From assembly GCA_907163375.1 (NCBI GenBank), contig CAJQUW010009193.1, forward strand, positions 1 to 64,000: a stretch of DNA of 64,000 bases, in the 5' to 3' direction. Positions 8,466 through 21,290 of the stretch are shown here, in pieces. The notes under the pieces were generated by a model, which saw nothing but the letters and a program-made list of their open reading frames with translations, searched no databases and was not told where the DNA came from. A program made the translations under genes and the position numbers. The DNA is from Prostheceraeus crozeri (taxonomy: Eukaryota; Platyhelminthes; Polycladida; Euryleptidae). Position 1 is the first letter of the stretch. The number at the start of each line of letters is the position of its first letter.

Positions 8466-8830
8466 CACAGTTAGACAAGTCTTCTCTTCTTTTGTTTGAC
8501 TAGAAAGGAAACATTGGAACATGTAACGTTAAAGAAATGGCACAATTTGCTGGATGACGTCATTCTGGTACCGATGTTGACAGTCCATGGCTAAGATTGT
8601 ATCCAAGATGAATAATTAAGTCAACGCTGTATAGAATCTAAAATGCTTTCGATATTTGCCGACTATTTGCCGAGAACATCCCTAGCCTACTCCGAGGACA
8701 ATTTCTGACATAACACGACATCAATCGAATAATCAGCAGCCAGTTCAACATTAAAGACGCCGAAATGTACGAAGTTTCAGTGACTTCTCAACCGGATCAC
8801 ACAGCAGCATTAGTCTTCATTGAATGGTTT
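8466..8830. repeat. Degraded relative of the nested hAT-like element at 43186
   Basis: It begins CACAGTTAGAC, close to the CACAGAATTAGA end of the 43186-43704 element. It then shares the GTTTGACTAGA and GGAAACATTGGAACATGTAA blocks and, near 8790, the CAACCGGATCACACAGCA block. The segment 8570-8715 is also nearly identical to 14640-14785. The right end is not found. Confidence 0.6.
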
Positions 8831-10190
8831 TCAAAATGGATCAATCGACATGTTGCATTCTAGTTCTTAATTCATGTTGCACTTTCTTAATTTTGATTGG
8901 ATGATGGACCTTCGGTTAATCGAGTTCTGGTAAACTCCAATATTCTGAATTCAGTTCTTGCGCTTATTCAAATTCCCGATAGCTGGACGATGGCATCAGT
9001 TCAAATTTTGTGTCTCGATTTGTTCAATTTCTCAAAGCAACTGTAAATAGAATGATAAGAATTTAAGTTGCACTATCAGCTGAAAAATGGGAACAGACCT
9101 ATAAAGCCGCAATTTCATGCAATTTATGGAATGATCAGCAGGTTTAGGTCACATCTCCCAACATCGACACGCCTCTCTATTTAAGATTGCAGTCATAACC
9201 GGAGGACTCCTTCGGACTAAACAAAATTTTCTTGGAGTGATTGACCTGATATTGGCCAACAGTGCATTTTTTGGTAGTTATGTCGTGTAATTTCAGGGCC
9301 CACCCATTTCTCATCTGAGGCAAATCGTCAATTGTCTATTCTCTTATGTGATCAAGTATCACATGCATGCACACTCGCTCAATAAATGTCGAATTTACAA
9401 ACCAATTCTATCCTCACATCATGTTCATCCAACCAGTTTTGCCCTTTTCTTAACACACACATAAAGTTCATTTTTTGGGATCATTATTGTCAAGGAAGAG
9501 GAATATTTCAGAGGATCACAGACACTTGGAAGAGGTTCACATAAATGCGATGCCACACATCTATCACGCATCCCACTATTTCGCAAGCTCCATATTAACT
9601 TTGCTTCTGACGCATTTTGATGATTTTAACATCAAGAGATAATGAATTGGACATTTTTCGATAGCATTGGAATTTGAATGATACAGAAAACTTGAATTTG
9701 CCTGCTGCATGATGAAAGAACTTCATTTCCTGTTTTCTATGTTGTCTGTTGCTTGAGAGATGTCGTTAACATACCATTGACTAATGGATTTACTCAACGC
9801 TAATTCTGCTCTGATCTAATGACGCTTGTCGTACAAGTTGTCAAGTTCTTTCAGTGCATCAAAGAGAATTCGGTCATTTTCATCAATGCCTAGACGACGA
9901 TGGGCAAATACCGACAAGGCGGAGATTCACTCAGATAGTATGTTCTAACGTTTGTGAAGTTAGGATGTAATTCTAGACGGAATGAGATAATTTTCATTTA
10001 TCACACGACTGAGATATGTAGACAACAACTCCTCAAAAGTCTCATTAACTTCATTGCTAAGGATTGCGCATTTTCAATGACGTCTAACAAGTCAAATGAA
10101 GTAGAGCTTATTCAATCAATCTCTTGACAAACCCCTGACTCACGAACAGCCTCTCCACATTCTACAAACAAAGTGAATGTTGTTTTATTT
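8831..10190. other. No recognisable gene
   Basis: About 1.4 kb of AT-rich DNA. No open frame above noise, no clear inverted repeat or tandem array was seen. Confidence 0.5.
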
Positions 10191-10198
10191 ATAAACTA

Positions 10199-10562
10199 TT
10201 GATAAGCATTGACTGGAATCTTAAAGGGAATTGTAGGTTGCAGGATCTTAGCAGAAGAAGGGAGCGTCTTGCTGTGAACTTTTTCAGATCTGCATATAGC
10301 TCAGATACTGCTATTAAAAGTCTTTTGCCGTCTGTGCTCCCAAGTGGACGTTTGTCTGTTCCTTATAGTCGAACAACCATCCGTCGAAAGTCTTTTATTC
10401 CGCTGACGTCTATTATTATTTCGTCTACCTTTTGCGATTGACTTCTAACATTTGACTTTATGCTGGTATATATACTATTTTCTAATTTGCTATGAAATGT
10501 AGACTTGTAATGCTTTTTGATTCCCATTCAGTGATACAATAAACGATTCTCTCTCTCTCTCT
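10199..10562 (+). mobile_element. CR1-like LINE, 5'-truncated 3' end
   Basis: The 80-residue frame (10199-10441) matches the last residues of the reverse transcriptase protein of the LINE at 25921-29685. Both share the LPSGRLSVP core and a TTIRR block followed by a Phe-rich tail ending STF(C/Y)D. A short 3' untranslated region follows, ending in AATAAACGATT and a CT-repeat tail (10547-10562). The other copy has the same CT tail, so this is the family's 3' signature. The copy is severely 5'-truncated, as is usual for LINEs. Confidence 0.8.
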
Positions 10563-11449
10563 CATTGCATTCTGTGACCGACTTCTGAATGATGAGGCAT
10601 AGGTACTGTATTTGAAGTCTTAGACGTCATTTAGTGATTGTTAGAGTCATAGAGTAAGTATATTAGGTAGAGTGATAACTCCGCATATATTGCATCCTCA
10701 ATGTGCATACACTTTCGATTTTATTAAATGAACTCGAGATGAATACAGTTGGGTTTGCTACCAAATGTGACATATACAAATTTTTGAAGTTTTGAAGAAA
10801 TTACCATGGAAATGATTGATCATGATAGCAATACAGAAGGAATTATGGTATTTTACAGATCCTAGCTGTGTCCTGACAGCGTTTCTTACATAAGCAATTC
10901 GATGGGTTACTACCTTCATGCTCAACCTCAAGAGTGTGTTTTAATTCAAAAGCGTGATCATGTCACAAGGAACCTGCCACTGGCAGAGCAAAATTACCTA
11001 ATCAAAGACATTGATTTCAATTAGCTTTAAAAGATGTAAATGGGTCCACATCAATATTCAGATTCAAGAAGTGAAGCATGAATTTAGTGAATCGTAAAAT
11101 CATGCCGATGAAGATTGAATTAAAAACTGAATTTCAGCCAATAAAGCTCGAATAAGATGGTGACTTTTTCATCAAGACCTGTATTATAATGCGGTTCATG
11201 AAATTCCCTTGATAATCAGCTTAATTTCCGCTTATTTAGGATACCTTTAGCAAATATTAATTCCCTTTGTTGCCCAACTTGTTTCATACTACTTATAAAG
11301 CGGCTTTATCTCGGTAATATACAAATTTGCATAATTTTAGCTTTTTAAAAACTACTCAAGTAAATTTTTGGACCACGCGATTGTAATCTCTGCAAAAAAC
11401 TGAATCTTTTGATGCAAAGATTTTCAGTGTATGTAGATACTTTTTTTGA
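10563..11449. other. No recognisable gene
   Basis: AT-rich. One exact 20-bp string (10648-10667) recurs at 32072-32091 inside the large foldback element. Nothing else stands out. Confidence 0.5.
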
Positions 11450-11457
11450 GTCGACAC

Positions 11458-12089
11458 CAGTGGCGTCGCGTGCGCCCAGACCATAAGCCTTCACTCGGCA
11501 TTGGAATACTATTCATATACCAGACATTTTTTATGTTATAAACATTAATTTTCGTATAAGTTGAATTTTTAAAAACAATTTCCCGAACAGTTTTAATGTC
11601 AAGTGAATGTGCACATGAGAAGTGATTGCTCATGTCTCTTACCGCCTTACTCAAGGAACTGATTACTATATCCCCTCTCTGTCCAGACCACATTTTGCAA
11701 GGCAGGTGTTGGCCTACCTTGCTTGACGGTAATAAATTGGAGAAGGCAAAGCATCATGTCTATCGGAAAAGCCAATATTGGCGCGTGCGCGTGCGTTTAC
11801 AGCCTCACACGCACACAACTTTCTTTCGCTCTGTCTGAACATCAATGCTCCGTCTGAACACACGACCAGCTTGTGTGTCTAATTGTTCGAAGAAAACAGC
11901 TGTGATTCGAGCACGTGCTGCACAACTGTTAAACGAGGTTGAGCGTCTGACTTTGAGACGGAAAGCTGTGCACAGCTGTCACGAGAAGCTATCAAATTTA
12001 AATGAATAATGACACTTTTCATTTTTATAATTGTTGGAAAATTATTTTTGAGGATGCGCCTAAGGCCTCGCAGGTAGAAGACGCCACTG
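11458..12089 (-). mobile_element. hAT element, deletion derivative, 8-bp TSD
   Basis: The 632-bp element starts CAGTGGCGTC and ends GACGCCACTG, giving a 10-bp perfect terminal inverted repeat. It is flanked by the 8-bp duplication GTCGACAC (11450-11457 and 12090-12097). End sequence and duplication length are typical of hAT. On the minus strand near the left end a frame (11693-11424) retains part of a TTF-type zinc-finger N-terminus (MWSGQRGDIVISSLSKAVRD). It is related along most of its length to the larger element at 42991-44603, which keeps more of that domain. It is thus an internally deleted, non-autonomous copy. Confidence 0.9.
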
Positions 12090-12097
12090 GTCGACAC

Positions 12098-12994
12098 TCT
12101 ACCTATATATATTTACTCTGTGGCTGGAATTGAAGAAACTTGAAAGATAGTAGGATCCATTGTCTTCTGCTAAAAAGTGATGTGACCAGTCAGGATAAAA
12201 AAACAGTAATTGAACTTTTTCACTGAACTATATTTATCAAGGAACGACGAATAATCAAGACTTATCAAAAATAAATTACAATTTATTCTGATGAGTCATT
12301 TGATTGCAATTATTCATCATTACCATTTGTATGGACTAATTCTTGATCTTGAATTGTTCACTATGACTTTCAATTGAACGAATTAGGATACATTGGCCTA
12401 CATGCTTCTAAATGTTGATCAATTTTATTAAAGACAGGAGCTCATGCATCATAATGTTATTGATAATCAGTTATTAAAACAAGTGACTGAATAATCACAC
12501 GTGCCTATAGCAGAGCATAAAATAGAGTTTTAAAAATTCTCAAAAAAGTATTGCAATATAGGGATACTAAATAATTCCTGACTAGAATCCTGAAAGCAAT
12601 CAGTTTGTGAATAAGCCATGTTCAGGAAGCATAGCATTAGGGAGGCCTATCAGATCTCACCAAAGAATGGGGAATTGGGATCCTTGCTTGGTATCCAAAT
12701 AAATCAGTGGAAGTCAAATGTTTTCCCTACAATGGTGAGCCGTGAAATCAATCAGTCAATGAAGCACCTTCGCCATTTCGACACAAATCAACCCGTAAAT
12801 TGCAATTGACTGACACCAATCAATTAATTGAAACTATCATATCACGTCAATCAATCAATTGCATTTTTCGAATACAGCAATCAATTAATTACGACCAATG
12901 ACTTGCGATTAATTGCGATGTAATTAATTTTTGATAACCCAGCGAAAGACTTATGAGAGCGCGCTGTTAAAAAGTATATAGAGCTGTCAAATTG
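12098..12994. other. AT-rich stretch with ATTAATT motifs
   Basis: Between 12805 and 12930 the palindromic motif (C)AATTAATT(G) and close variants recur several times. No gene or element ends are seen. Confidence 0.4.
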
Positions 12995-13002
12995 CTTCGA
13001 AC

Positions 13003-13642
13003 CAAGGGCGTGCGGTGAGTTTTCAGATAGGGTATTCACTATATTTTGAGCTGTATTTTGTAGAGCCGGGTCTCATACTATAGACCCCCTATACTTTCTC
13101 TTACAGCAGAGTATGTATTAACTTCAATTTGACACAGAAAGGGGATCTGTTATAGCTTCTGCTCTATCTCTCCGAGGAGGGTTCATCGATATTCGGATAT
13201 TGTAGTGCGTTCAAGCAATCACAGCATTGCAAGCATAATTGTAAGTCGACATAATCAATTATCGCTTGTTAAACTCTCGCCATATAGTGGGACGCTGTAA
13301 GCAGCAGCGCGTTCACGATCATTGTCTTCACGTGAGAGAGGTGGTATTTTGATTTGACGTTGAACTAGCTCGAATTTAATTGGCAGCTGTGAACTGCTGT
13401 GAACACAGTTAGGCAGCTAAACGGTATTCACCATCAGACGTCACTTTCAGCCAGAGAGAGAGAGAGAGTTAGCTTTCAGCCGACTAAATATAGATCATCT
13501 CGGGAAGCTCAGAGAAAGCAATCAGCTGTGCTTCACAGAATTACAGTGTAGTTTTCAACAGTTGAAGGATAATTTGTGATTTTTTCGAGAAGACAAGTGG
13601 GTATTCAGTGAATACCCCGCGTATAACTACGGACCGCCCCTG
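13003..13642. mobile_element. hAT-type non-autonomous element, 8-bp TSD
   Basis: The 640-bp element begins CAAGGGCGTGCGGTGAG and ends GACCGCCCCTG. Aligned ends share GGGTATTCACT about 25-40 bp inside, so the terminal repeats are long but imperfect. A perfect 8-bp duplication CTTCGAAC flanks it (12995-13002 and 13643-13650). There is no coding frame. The interior holds a short AG microsatellite near 13455. Confidence 0.88.
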
Positions 13643-13650
13643 CTTCGAAC

Positions 13651-14320
13651 CATGCATGCATATATGAAGAGTTTGAAAACGTTATCAGAGACATGTAGTT
13701 CATTCTGAGGATACCGATATCTTTTGTTGCGTTGAAAATATCGAGCTAATAAGCCGCTTTCGACTCGCAGTGCTTGAATAGCTTATAAGAAATAGATTTT
13801 AAAATTCGTTTAATTTAAATTTAAAATGGTCAGATCGTCATTTCACCTGCACAATCAAAAAGTTACCAGTTCTTTTTCAAAATGTGTGTTGTGTTTCAAA
13901 ACTAGTGTGCTATGTCCACAGATAAATTGAATTGTCTGCGTTGTTCGGTCTAGAGATGTCATTTTCAGTACTGGGTGGTCACGGCCAAAGCCAGTCTCTA
14001 GGGTAAAGAAGATTAATTTTCCATTGAACTTAATGGAAATTGAAGATAGACAGCACATTAAACGCACACAGTAAGTAAATTTAGATCGTGGGGAGTCGAA
14101 CGGTGTGAATGATATTTCCATTAGCCGAATTTATCACGGAGGAAAATTGAGTCAAAGATAAGTACTTTTCACTTGGCAGGCCTGCCTGCAATCTGACTGG
14201 CGAAGTTCATGGGCTCGCTGATAAGAGCCACTTCCGCAATGTGCGCACTTTGCCAATCACGCACGTCAAAGAGAGAGGCAAATATCTATGTCGACATCCA
14301 TCGCTTGCTACCATTGCATA
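13651..14320. other. No recognisable feature
   Basis: Frames on both strands (for example 13855-14121 minus) lack any recognisable motif. Confidence 0.4.
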
Positions 14321-14324
14321 CATT

Positions 14325-14405
14325 GGGCTGTTCATTAAATTCTGTCGAAAGAAAATTAAATCGGTTTAATATTCTGTCGACAGAATTTTAGTTAATGAAC
14401 AGCCC
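14325..14405. repeat. 81-bp palindromic repeat
   Basis: GGGCTGTTCATTAA on the left mirrors TTAATGAACAGCCC on the right (one extra base aside). An inner pair, ATTCTGTCGA/TCGACAGAAT, continues the stem. It looks like a very small foldback MITE. ATTG occurs on both flanks but a duplication is not certain. Confidence 0.65.
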
Positions 14406-14639
14406 CATTGGCTGTGATAGGATTATGTCCGCTCTATAATAAGCGACAGGCAGATAAATCCGTCTCTGTGACTTTGGTACATTTATATCATTCAAGGGTG
14501 ACATTAGTCTTATTTTCAACTTAACTTCAGCACATTTGACTTGTTCCATTAGTAACTGCATCTCATGATAATGAATAGACATCACCAGAGTGAATGAAAA
14601 AAATGACAGTACCGATTGTAGTGTTTCAATCGGTCATTC

Positions 14640-14785
14640 TACCGATGTTGACATTCCATGGCTAAGATTGTATCCAAGATGAATAATTAAGTCAACGCTG
14701 TATAGAATCTAAAATGCTTTCGACTTAACTATTTGCCGAGAACATCCCTAGCCTACTCCCTGAGGACAATTTCTGATAATTACCG
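14640..14785. repeat. 146-bp direct repeat of 8570-8715
   Basis: ACCGATGTTGACA, CCATGGCTAAGATTGTATCC, AAGTCAACGCTGTATAGAAT and GAGAACATCCCTAGCCTACT occur here in the same order and orientation as 6 kb upstream, with few differences. No end structure is seen at this copy. Confidence 0.8.
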
Positions 14786-15878
14786 CCGCTTTCTGTGATT
14801 TGCCGCTAATCTCGTTTTGTATTCAAACTCTTAATGCTTTGATTCACATGCAAAACAAAAGGACATGAAAGCGAATAAACCAGAAGCGCCTTTAAGTGGC
14901 TACTATTTCTACACATGCGTTATTACTCTACAATGATTACAAATATTTTTGTAGAAGTGCTAATATGGCCATATGGGGAAGTTATCAAGCATTAGTGGTG
15001 ATTCCTATGCAATAACTCTCAGATGCGAACACTGCTCGGCCCTGTGGTGTCCGGTAATAATGAGATTGAGTGTACTACAAAACAGTGGATGACTATGATT
15101 AGCTAGATAGACGTATTTTGACTCACTGGTTTTGCATGATTCAATACTCAATAATGCATTATGATTCGAATCATGCATAAAATTATTTGAACGGAACTTT
15201 CAATAGCTCTGAAAATGATTCATAAAGGTAATAAAGCTAATAAAAAGGAAAAGGTAATAAGCTGATTTTGGTTATAGAACAATGAAAGCATACAGTATTT
15301 GAACTTGTGACAGATTCAGCAAATTCAGACAGACTTGTTCTCATCATGAAGATGAGAACTGCCTACGTATTCACACTTATTGTCCGTTGAATCTCAGACA
15401 TCAACCAGCGGCGGGCCCTCGCCTGGTCCATTGGCCACAAAACTCAATTAGCAGCATTTTGTAGAAAGGCAAGAATTAAATTTAGAGATATCATCCATTA
15501 GTTCACTAAAAACATGAGCACCACATGAATAATCGGACTCGGTTGTACAGGATTTAAACTTCTACGCTGCACTAAAACGAATGGCACTTCGATGTAAGTA
15601 CAATAGCCTCACAAGTCAGACCGTTCGATGTTGTGAATTTTTTGGCATTGTTTTGTTAAATCGGGTTATCAGACATTTTTATACGTGTATTTAAATCAAC
15701 ATAGAGCTGCAGGCCTGTGTGATATTTGCATATTAATGTGGAATTAACTTGCATTAGATTCTGGTAGTTAAAACTGCTAGTAGATACTATTTCTTCACTA
15801 AGCTAGGAAAACATGCATGTATGTAAAAAACCGTGCAATCTGTAGCTGAATAAACGTGAAATAAATGGTCGGTCATGA
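14786..15878. other. No recognisable feature
   Basis: AT-rich DNA without frames of note or clear repeats. Confidence 0.4.
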
Positions 15879-15886
15879 CTGCAAAC

Positions 15887-16598
15887 CAGGGATGTGCAGT
15901 CGGAGTCCTATCAATTTTGCTGCAGTCGGAGTCCTATCAAATGGTAAGACTCCGGACTCCGGCCTTATTTATAACCATCCCAGAAACATAATACAAACAA
16001 ATTATTTGTCCTCGTGCATAGCTGTCACTGTCTTGATGTCAACTTTCTCCTTCAAACAAAAGTACAGAAACAGCAGTACATGCAAAGCTTGTAATAGTTG
16101 AGGGAATGAACCGTAATCTTTTCATTCGGTGATTTAGTAGAGAATACAAGCCTTCCTAGCCTCGATCACACCATACGTACCAAAGGTAGGCACAAAAATG
16201 AAATAGTAGTTTGTTTGAGAACATTGCCTCTTACCCAAGCGTTAATATTGTGTGATCGCTCCTCCAAAGCGCATATTAAAATCGAAAGAGTACTCATATT
16301 TTTTGAAGAAGGATTAGAGATTTTCCTGCCTACTAGAGACTGGAGAAAAACCGTGTAAAGCACACATCAACAAGATGGGAGGATCGAGCTGAGTCGCATG
16401 TATCCAACTTTAAGCGACATTTTATAAACTTTCATCGAAAATGATTGATAACTGATACAGCAATGATCACTAAGATAGGTTCAGGTAAGCCTATATTGAT
16501 CTATGCTGCAGGTTGCCAGTTTTTTTCAAAAACTAGAATTTATATACTTGCCACCAGGAGTCGGAGTCCTATCAAAATGATAGGACTCTGCATCCCTG
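15887..16598 (+). mobile_element. hAT-type non-autonomous element, 712 bp (copy 1)
   Basis: Ends are CAGGGATGTGCAG and CTGCATCCCTG. Near each end GGAGTCCTATCA/TGATAGGACTC blocks form nested inverted repeats. Flanks are CTGCAAAC (15879-15886) and TTGCAAAC (16599-16606), an 8-bp duplication with one change. The element is matched along its length by an inverted copy of exactly the same length at 37853-38564. No transposase is recognised. Confidence 0.85.
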
Positions 16599-16606
16599 TT
16601 GCAAAC

Positions 16607-17880
16607 CGATTGTGCATCAACGGAATATGAAATACATGTCAAGTTTAAGAGGACAAAGCAGCCGGGACAGGTCTCGTTTCCGCATTTCCCGGCCCAGTTC
16701 ACATACGCACACACGGTGCTGTAGATATTTCATCATGAATGCATGACAAGGAACGCGAGGGCTCTTTAAAATTCAGCTCAAGGTACATATATAGATGAAT
16801 CTCGATAATTGACAGACATGAATTTTTAAATGAAATGAATTTATATGAAACTGATAATGACGTTCCATTCAAATCAATTTTGAGTCTCCTTTTTTCTAAT
16901 ATCCGCGCTGTGATGTTTGAGATCAAACATCGCAGCAATAATTTACCAAGATAGCATTTTCCTTGAACAGTGATTCATGAAAAGATTGTGAAGCAAGATA
17001 AATCCCTTTATGCAAAGATTTATAATTCGTTGTCGGCAAGTGTTGAATTCCAGACACATGAATGTGAAGAGTACTCGAATGTGATCTACATATGAATTCA
17101 ATTCAATCCTAGCACTTCCAAGACATTTCTAGACATCAAACCATTATCTGCATTGATTGCTGATTTCAGTAAAGGACTTCGATCAACACCAACTTTCCGC
17201 GGAAAGACAACGCTTTGACGTCGGCCGAGGGAAGCCTATTTTTAGATGAAAAGATCCGACATTATCAGCTATTTGACAACAATCTTCTAAATGGACTCAG
17301 GCGGAGAATAATGCCTTTCACTTGAGAGAGAGGTTGAGAAAGATGTATTTGTTTTATACGACCTTCACGATTCTGTCTGTTTATCCAGATAGAAAAACGA
17401 ATGGATTATAATTATCATTATTCTTCTACAATGACGGAATAATTCTCCATATTTTTAATTAGAAAGTTGTATGTTTATCTTTCAGTTGATTTCTCATTGA
17501 ATATTAAATTAAACACAACTTCAAGAAATCTTGTCGAATGTTTACGTCAACAGGAAAATGCAATTAGGTAATCTGAGTGCGTCTACAGAATTTCACGAAC
17601 TTTTATTTGAGACAAATATATTACGCATGTATATATTTTTATTAATTGAAAAATGGAGAAGTTTGACTATACCATGTAGCTACTGAAGTAAACCTACATT
17701 TACTCATGTATAAGCCATCCCATACATTAAATTTGGATTCTTATTTCATGATGATTTTTTTCACATCATCCACTTTCAGATCCACTGAGTTAAATATTAG
17801 AAATCCAGCTTTTCTCTCGGGAATATAAAACAGCCGTTTGTTATAGATAGTTTCAGCTGCTAGACTATAAGTGTCTAAAA
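16607..17880. other. No recognisable feature
   Basis: AT-rich, with no convincing frame or element end. Confidence 0.4.
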
Positions 17881-17881
17881 T

Positions 17882-18790
17882 ATCAATGTTGAATTGAATT
17901 TGGACCTGATGAATGCACGAAATTGGTGCTCATTAAATGAGCTGACAATTAACCCAAAGAAAACTTCCTGCATGTTACTTGCACCACCAACGTCGGTGTT
18001 GGCGTTTTCTCACAAGCAATTTACAAGTCAATTTAAATGGCGATCTCATAAAAGTTGTTGACACACAAAAATCAAGTACAAAACAGTTTCTCTTGGAATC
18101 TGCATGTAGATAGTGCTTGTAGGAAGTTATGGCCTAAGCTTTACCTGCTTTCTGAAATAAGAAAATACTGGACATTTGAAGTTGTCAAAAGATTTACTAC
18201 AAGTCATATTTTGACTCTTACTGTATATTGCGTTTGTGTTTGGGGTTTTTGCTCGTCTGCTAATCTTGATAGAATTGACAAGCTGCTGCACAAGCTGCTG
18301 CGAACAATTCTGCAAGTTTGACTGATCATGTTTCAAGTATAAAGATGTTTGAAACTATGTGTTAGCTGCCAATTCGAGCTCTGGTTAAGTACAAAACCTC
18401 AATCATGGTGCACAACTCCATTAATACTAGAGTGATCCCATCCTACATGTCCGACTTATTGAAGTTCCGTAAGCAAGCTAGATCCTTTCGATTAGATTAG
18501 AAGTTCCTCATCGATGAATAAAGTTGTGTGAGAGAACCCTTAGATTTACGGAACCATCTATTTTTAATTCACTACCGATAAGAATACAAAATAGCGAATC
18601 AATTGACATCTTCAAGAGAGAATGCTTCAGTTTCTTTCTTTCAAATCATGCACTTATGTAACTGACAGTTTAGTCTGCTCATTCTTGCTCATTGCATTGT
18701 TGCCCATGAGCATTATGTCATTTGCTCGACCTCATTGAAAAAAGGACCTCGCCCTAATGGGCTTTCGAGGGTAAATATAGATAATTATAA
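17882..18790 (+). mobile_element. LINE 3' fragment (reverse transcriptase C-terminus)
   Basis: The plus strand reads NARNWCSLNELTINPKKTSC near 17910, the helix and K of reverse transcriptase motif D. The 18055-18321 frame then has WNLHVDSACRKLWPKLYLL and HILTLTVYCVCVWGF, the usual C-terminal region (LxYC-x-VWG). Later, after several breaks, FNSLPIRIQN and a terminal CFSFFLSNHALM resemble the LP-x-x-I/FK end of CR1/L2-like proteins. The tail has AAGGACCTCGCCCTAATGGG followed by an ATAATTATAATAA-like end. It is a decayed, 5'-truncated copy of a different family from the one at 25921. Confidence 0.7.
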
Positions 18791-21050
18791 TAAGGTTCTT
18801 ATTTCAAGATGGTGCATTGAGAGTCTTTCTATCAAAATGATTTTATACCGTTGAGCCCTGGAGTTGCATTTCAAGCACTGCAGTAACTGGCAACTGACAA
18901 TGACGAACAGTGCTCGGCATTCACATCGTGACCCTATCTGCCCAGTTTTCTCAATATCAAAGCGCCATGACGGGCGGTGTTCATCACTGCAGCTAGAGGC
19001 GTTTACAATTGGCAGAACCTGTAGCTAAGTTGAGGTAATAATTTCATGACCTACATTGTTCGTTATTGGGACATAGCAGATTCGAAAGAAATCATGACAA
19101 CCGCAAATCTTTCCAAAATACACTGACAAAGAACATAGCCATCGTCAACCGCTTGTTCATGGCGTAATATTGGTTTCAATGCATATGTTCGTTCTGGACT
19201 TCTGATATTACAGAGTCGGATTTCTATTAATTGAACAACAACGGAAAGTTGGATTCCTATGACTGGAAGTATGAAACTGAACCCACAGAAATTGGCTGTT
19301 TTCCAAGAAATAGTTTTATTAGTCGACAATTTCAACAAAATTTTCGAAATGTGATGATTTGTTTTGGACACTCAGTGCATTCAGATTGAGTATTCCTTAT
19401 CATTTCCATTGTATTGGCATTTGATGCAAATTAAAGACGACTCATAGTTGATATGTAAAACGGCTGAATCAGAGTTCAATTCTCTTGTCGGCATTTACAC
19501 TCGTCCCATGAGATCTGAATACAGGGATTCTAGGTTCTCGAGAAGGTTAATATTTATTCAAAAATGTCTATCAAACAATAAGCTCTTTCAGACAAATTTT
19601 CTCAAAGAAATATTCAACACAAAAATAAAGACTTTCCCTGAGAAAGTCGGCATTATCATTAGAAACTATTTATCTATAATTGTTTTTCTGTCTTCATAGC
19701 ATTTAAGCAAGAATTTGATGAATGTAAAGACAAAGCTTCCGAAACCTCAAATCAATTATCCCATTTTGCAATTGTTGTGTACAGACAATATATACTGTGC
19801 ATTGGAGAAAATGAGAAGGAAACGAAAAAAATCTACAGAATTAAAATAAAATAAGAATTAAGTAAATTGAACGAATCGATGTTTTCATAACATACGATGG
19901 AATCAGTTCCCGTAATTGTCTTGATATCTGCTTTTGAGGACTGTGTGGATGGCAATTTACCATTTCTCGATCACAACAGTAGTATTATTTCTACCATGTT
20001 CTTTTATTCTCTATACATTCTCATGCGATGATGAAAATATTCCCAGCAGCTATTTATAATAGAATATAATTATTATAATGCTTACTAATTCAAATTATTA
20101 ATTGAAGTAGTCCTGATGAGGACTGATGGCGTTCTCCAATCCGCAAGTGTACAGATGCAATGCTACTGTAACCATTGGATTAATCTGTTCTTAAAAGAAC
20201 TCAATGGAGCTTTCTCGTGGCAACGAATTAAAATTAATCAGCTTTGGCCCAATATCTGATAAAAATGGAAATCTTAAGACTTGCAACACTACTCATTCTT
20301 ACTGTTAATATACAAATACCATAGATTCCAAACACTACCCCATACATGTTCAAAACAGACGTCTAATATACCTTATCGACTACAGATGCTGGCAGTGGAA
20401 AAACAATAGGATAATGGTCACCATAGGTTAAGGAAATTAAAAATAGATATTATAAAACAACAGGAGATTGATGGATAAAAATTGGAAAAGTGGAGGTAAA
20501 ACGTGGAAATAAAACATGGGAACATGTGAGATCTAATACAGGATTCTAACAACAAAGATTATCACGAGTGACCAAGCCGGAGGCGAAGCACTTCCTGTGT
20601 CTACTTCGTAACTGATTCTTTTTCGGAAGGATTTTTCCATTTCCCTGCTAATTTCTAAAACTATGCTGATCGATGTCAACCACGGATAATAGAGCACCAG
20701 TTAGTCTTTGTTCTGCAGATTGTTCTAAGCCTTTTGTATGAAAACTCAGTGTTTAACCAGCACCGTTGTGGGGATGAAGGAAGGGCTGTTTTCACCTCGT
20801 GGCGAATTTTCTTAACAGCTATTGAATTCTGCACTTTCAGTAGATTAGACCTTGCACTTATTACGAGCATGCTGATATTAAATTCTATTCTCCTGTCGTC
20901 ATTTATTGCTCCGTTTTGCCATGCTGTTTATGGCTATCGACTAGGAATTGCTGAGAAATATCCAACAGTAGCTGTCTGCTCAAATTACTTCTTAGATTAA
21001 TCTTAAAAATTACAGCCGGAGACTTGATTACATTCACACCCTCTGAGGTC
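18791..21050. other. No recognisable gene
   Basis: About 2.2 kb of AT-rich sequence. Frames at 19063-19371 and 20734-21000 show no motif. A TCCTGATGAGGACTGATGG string at 20112 recalls a hammerhead core but lacks the GAAA element. Confidence 0.4.
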
Positions 21051-21054
21051 TGAA

Positions 21055-21290
21055 GGGGGGAATCTCTTCTAGAAATTCTCAGTTTACTGGCTTAAATCGA
21101 TTGCAAAACATTGGGAAAGTTGATCTTAAGTTCCACATTTCGGTATCACACTATAAATGTAATGACATCTTTCATATTGGGCATTCACTTATGCTGAGTT
21201 TTTTATGTAGGCCAATCAGTCATACGCGATCATAAACGAAGGCAAAATTGGAAAACAGCAGAACATAAAGAAGGTAAATATATCACATAT
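21055..21290 (+). mobile_element. Penelope-like retroelement scrap
   Basis: The plus strand near 21210 reads FYVGQSVIRDHKRRQNW, close to the YIGQT...R..H motif of Penelope GIY-YIG endonucleases. The stretch TTAGTTTACT/GCTTAAATCGAT upstream, and the Y(V/I)G region, also match 48330-48880, showing a shared decayed family. Short and old. Confidence 0.4.

Noticed and set aside
20110-20160. Second hammerhead ribozyme at TCCTGATGAGGACTG
   Set aside because: The CTGATGA core is there but no GAAA, stem II or closing stem can be drawn.
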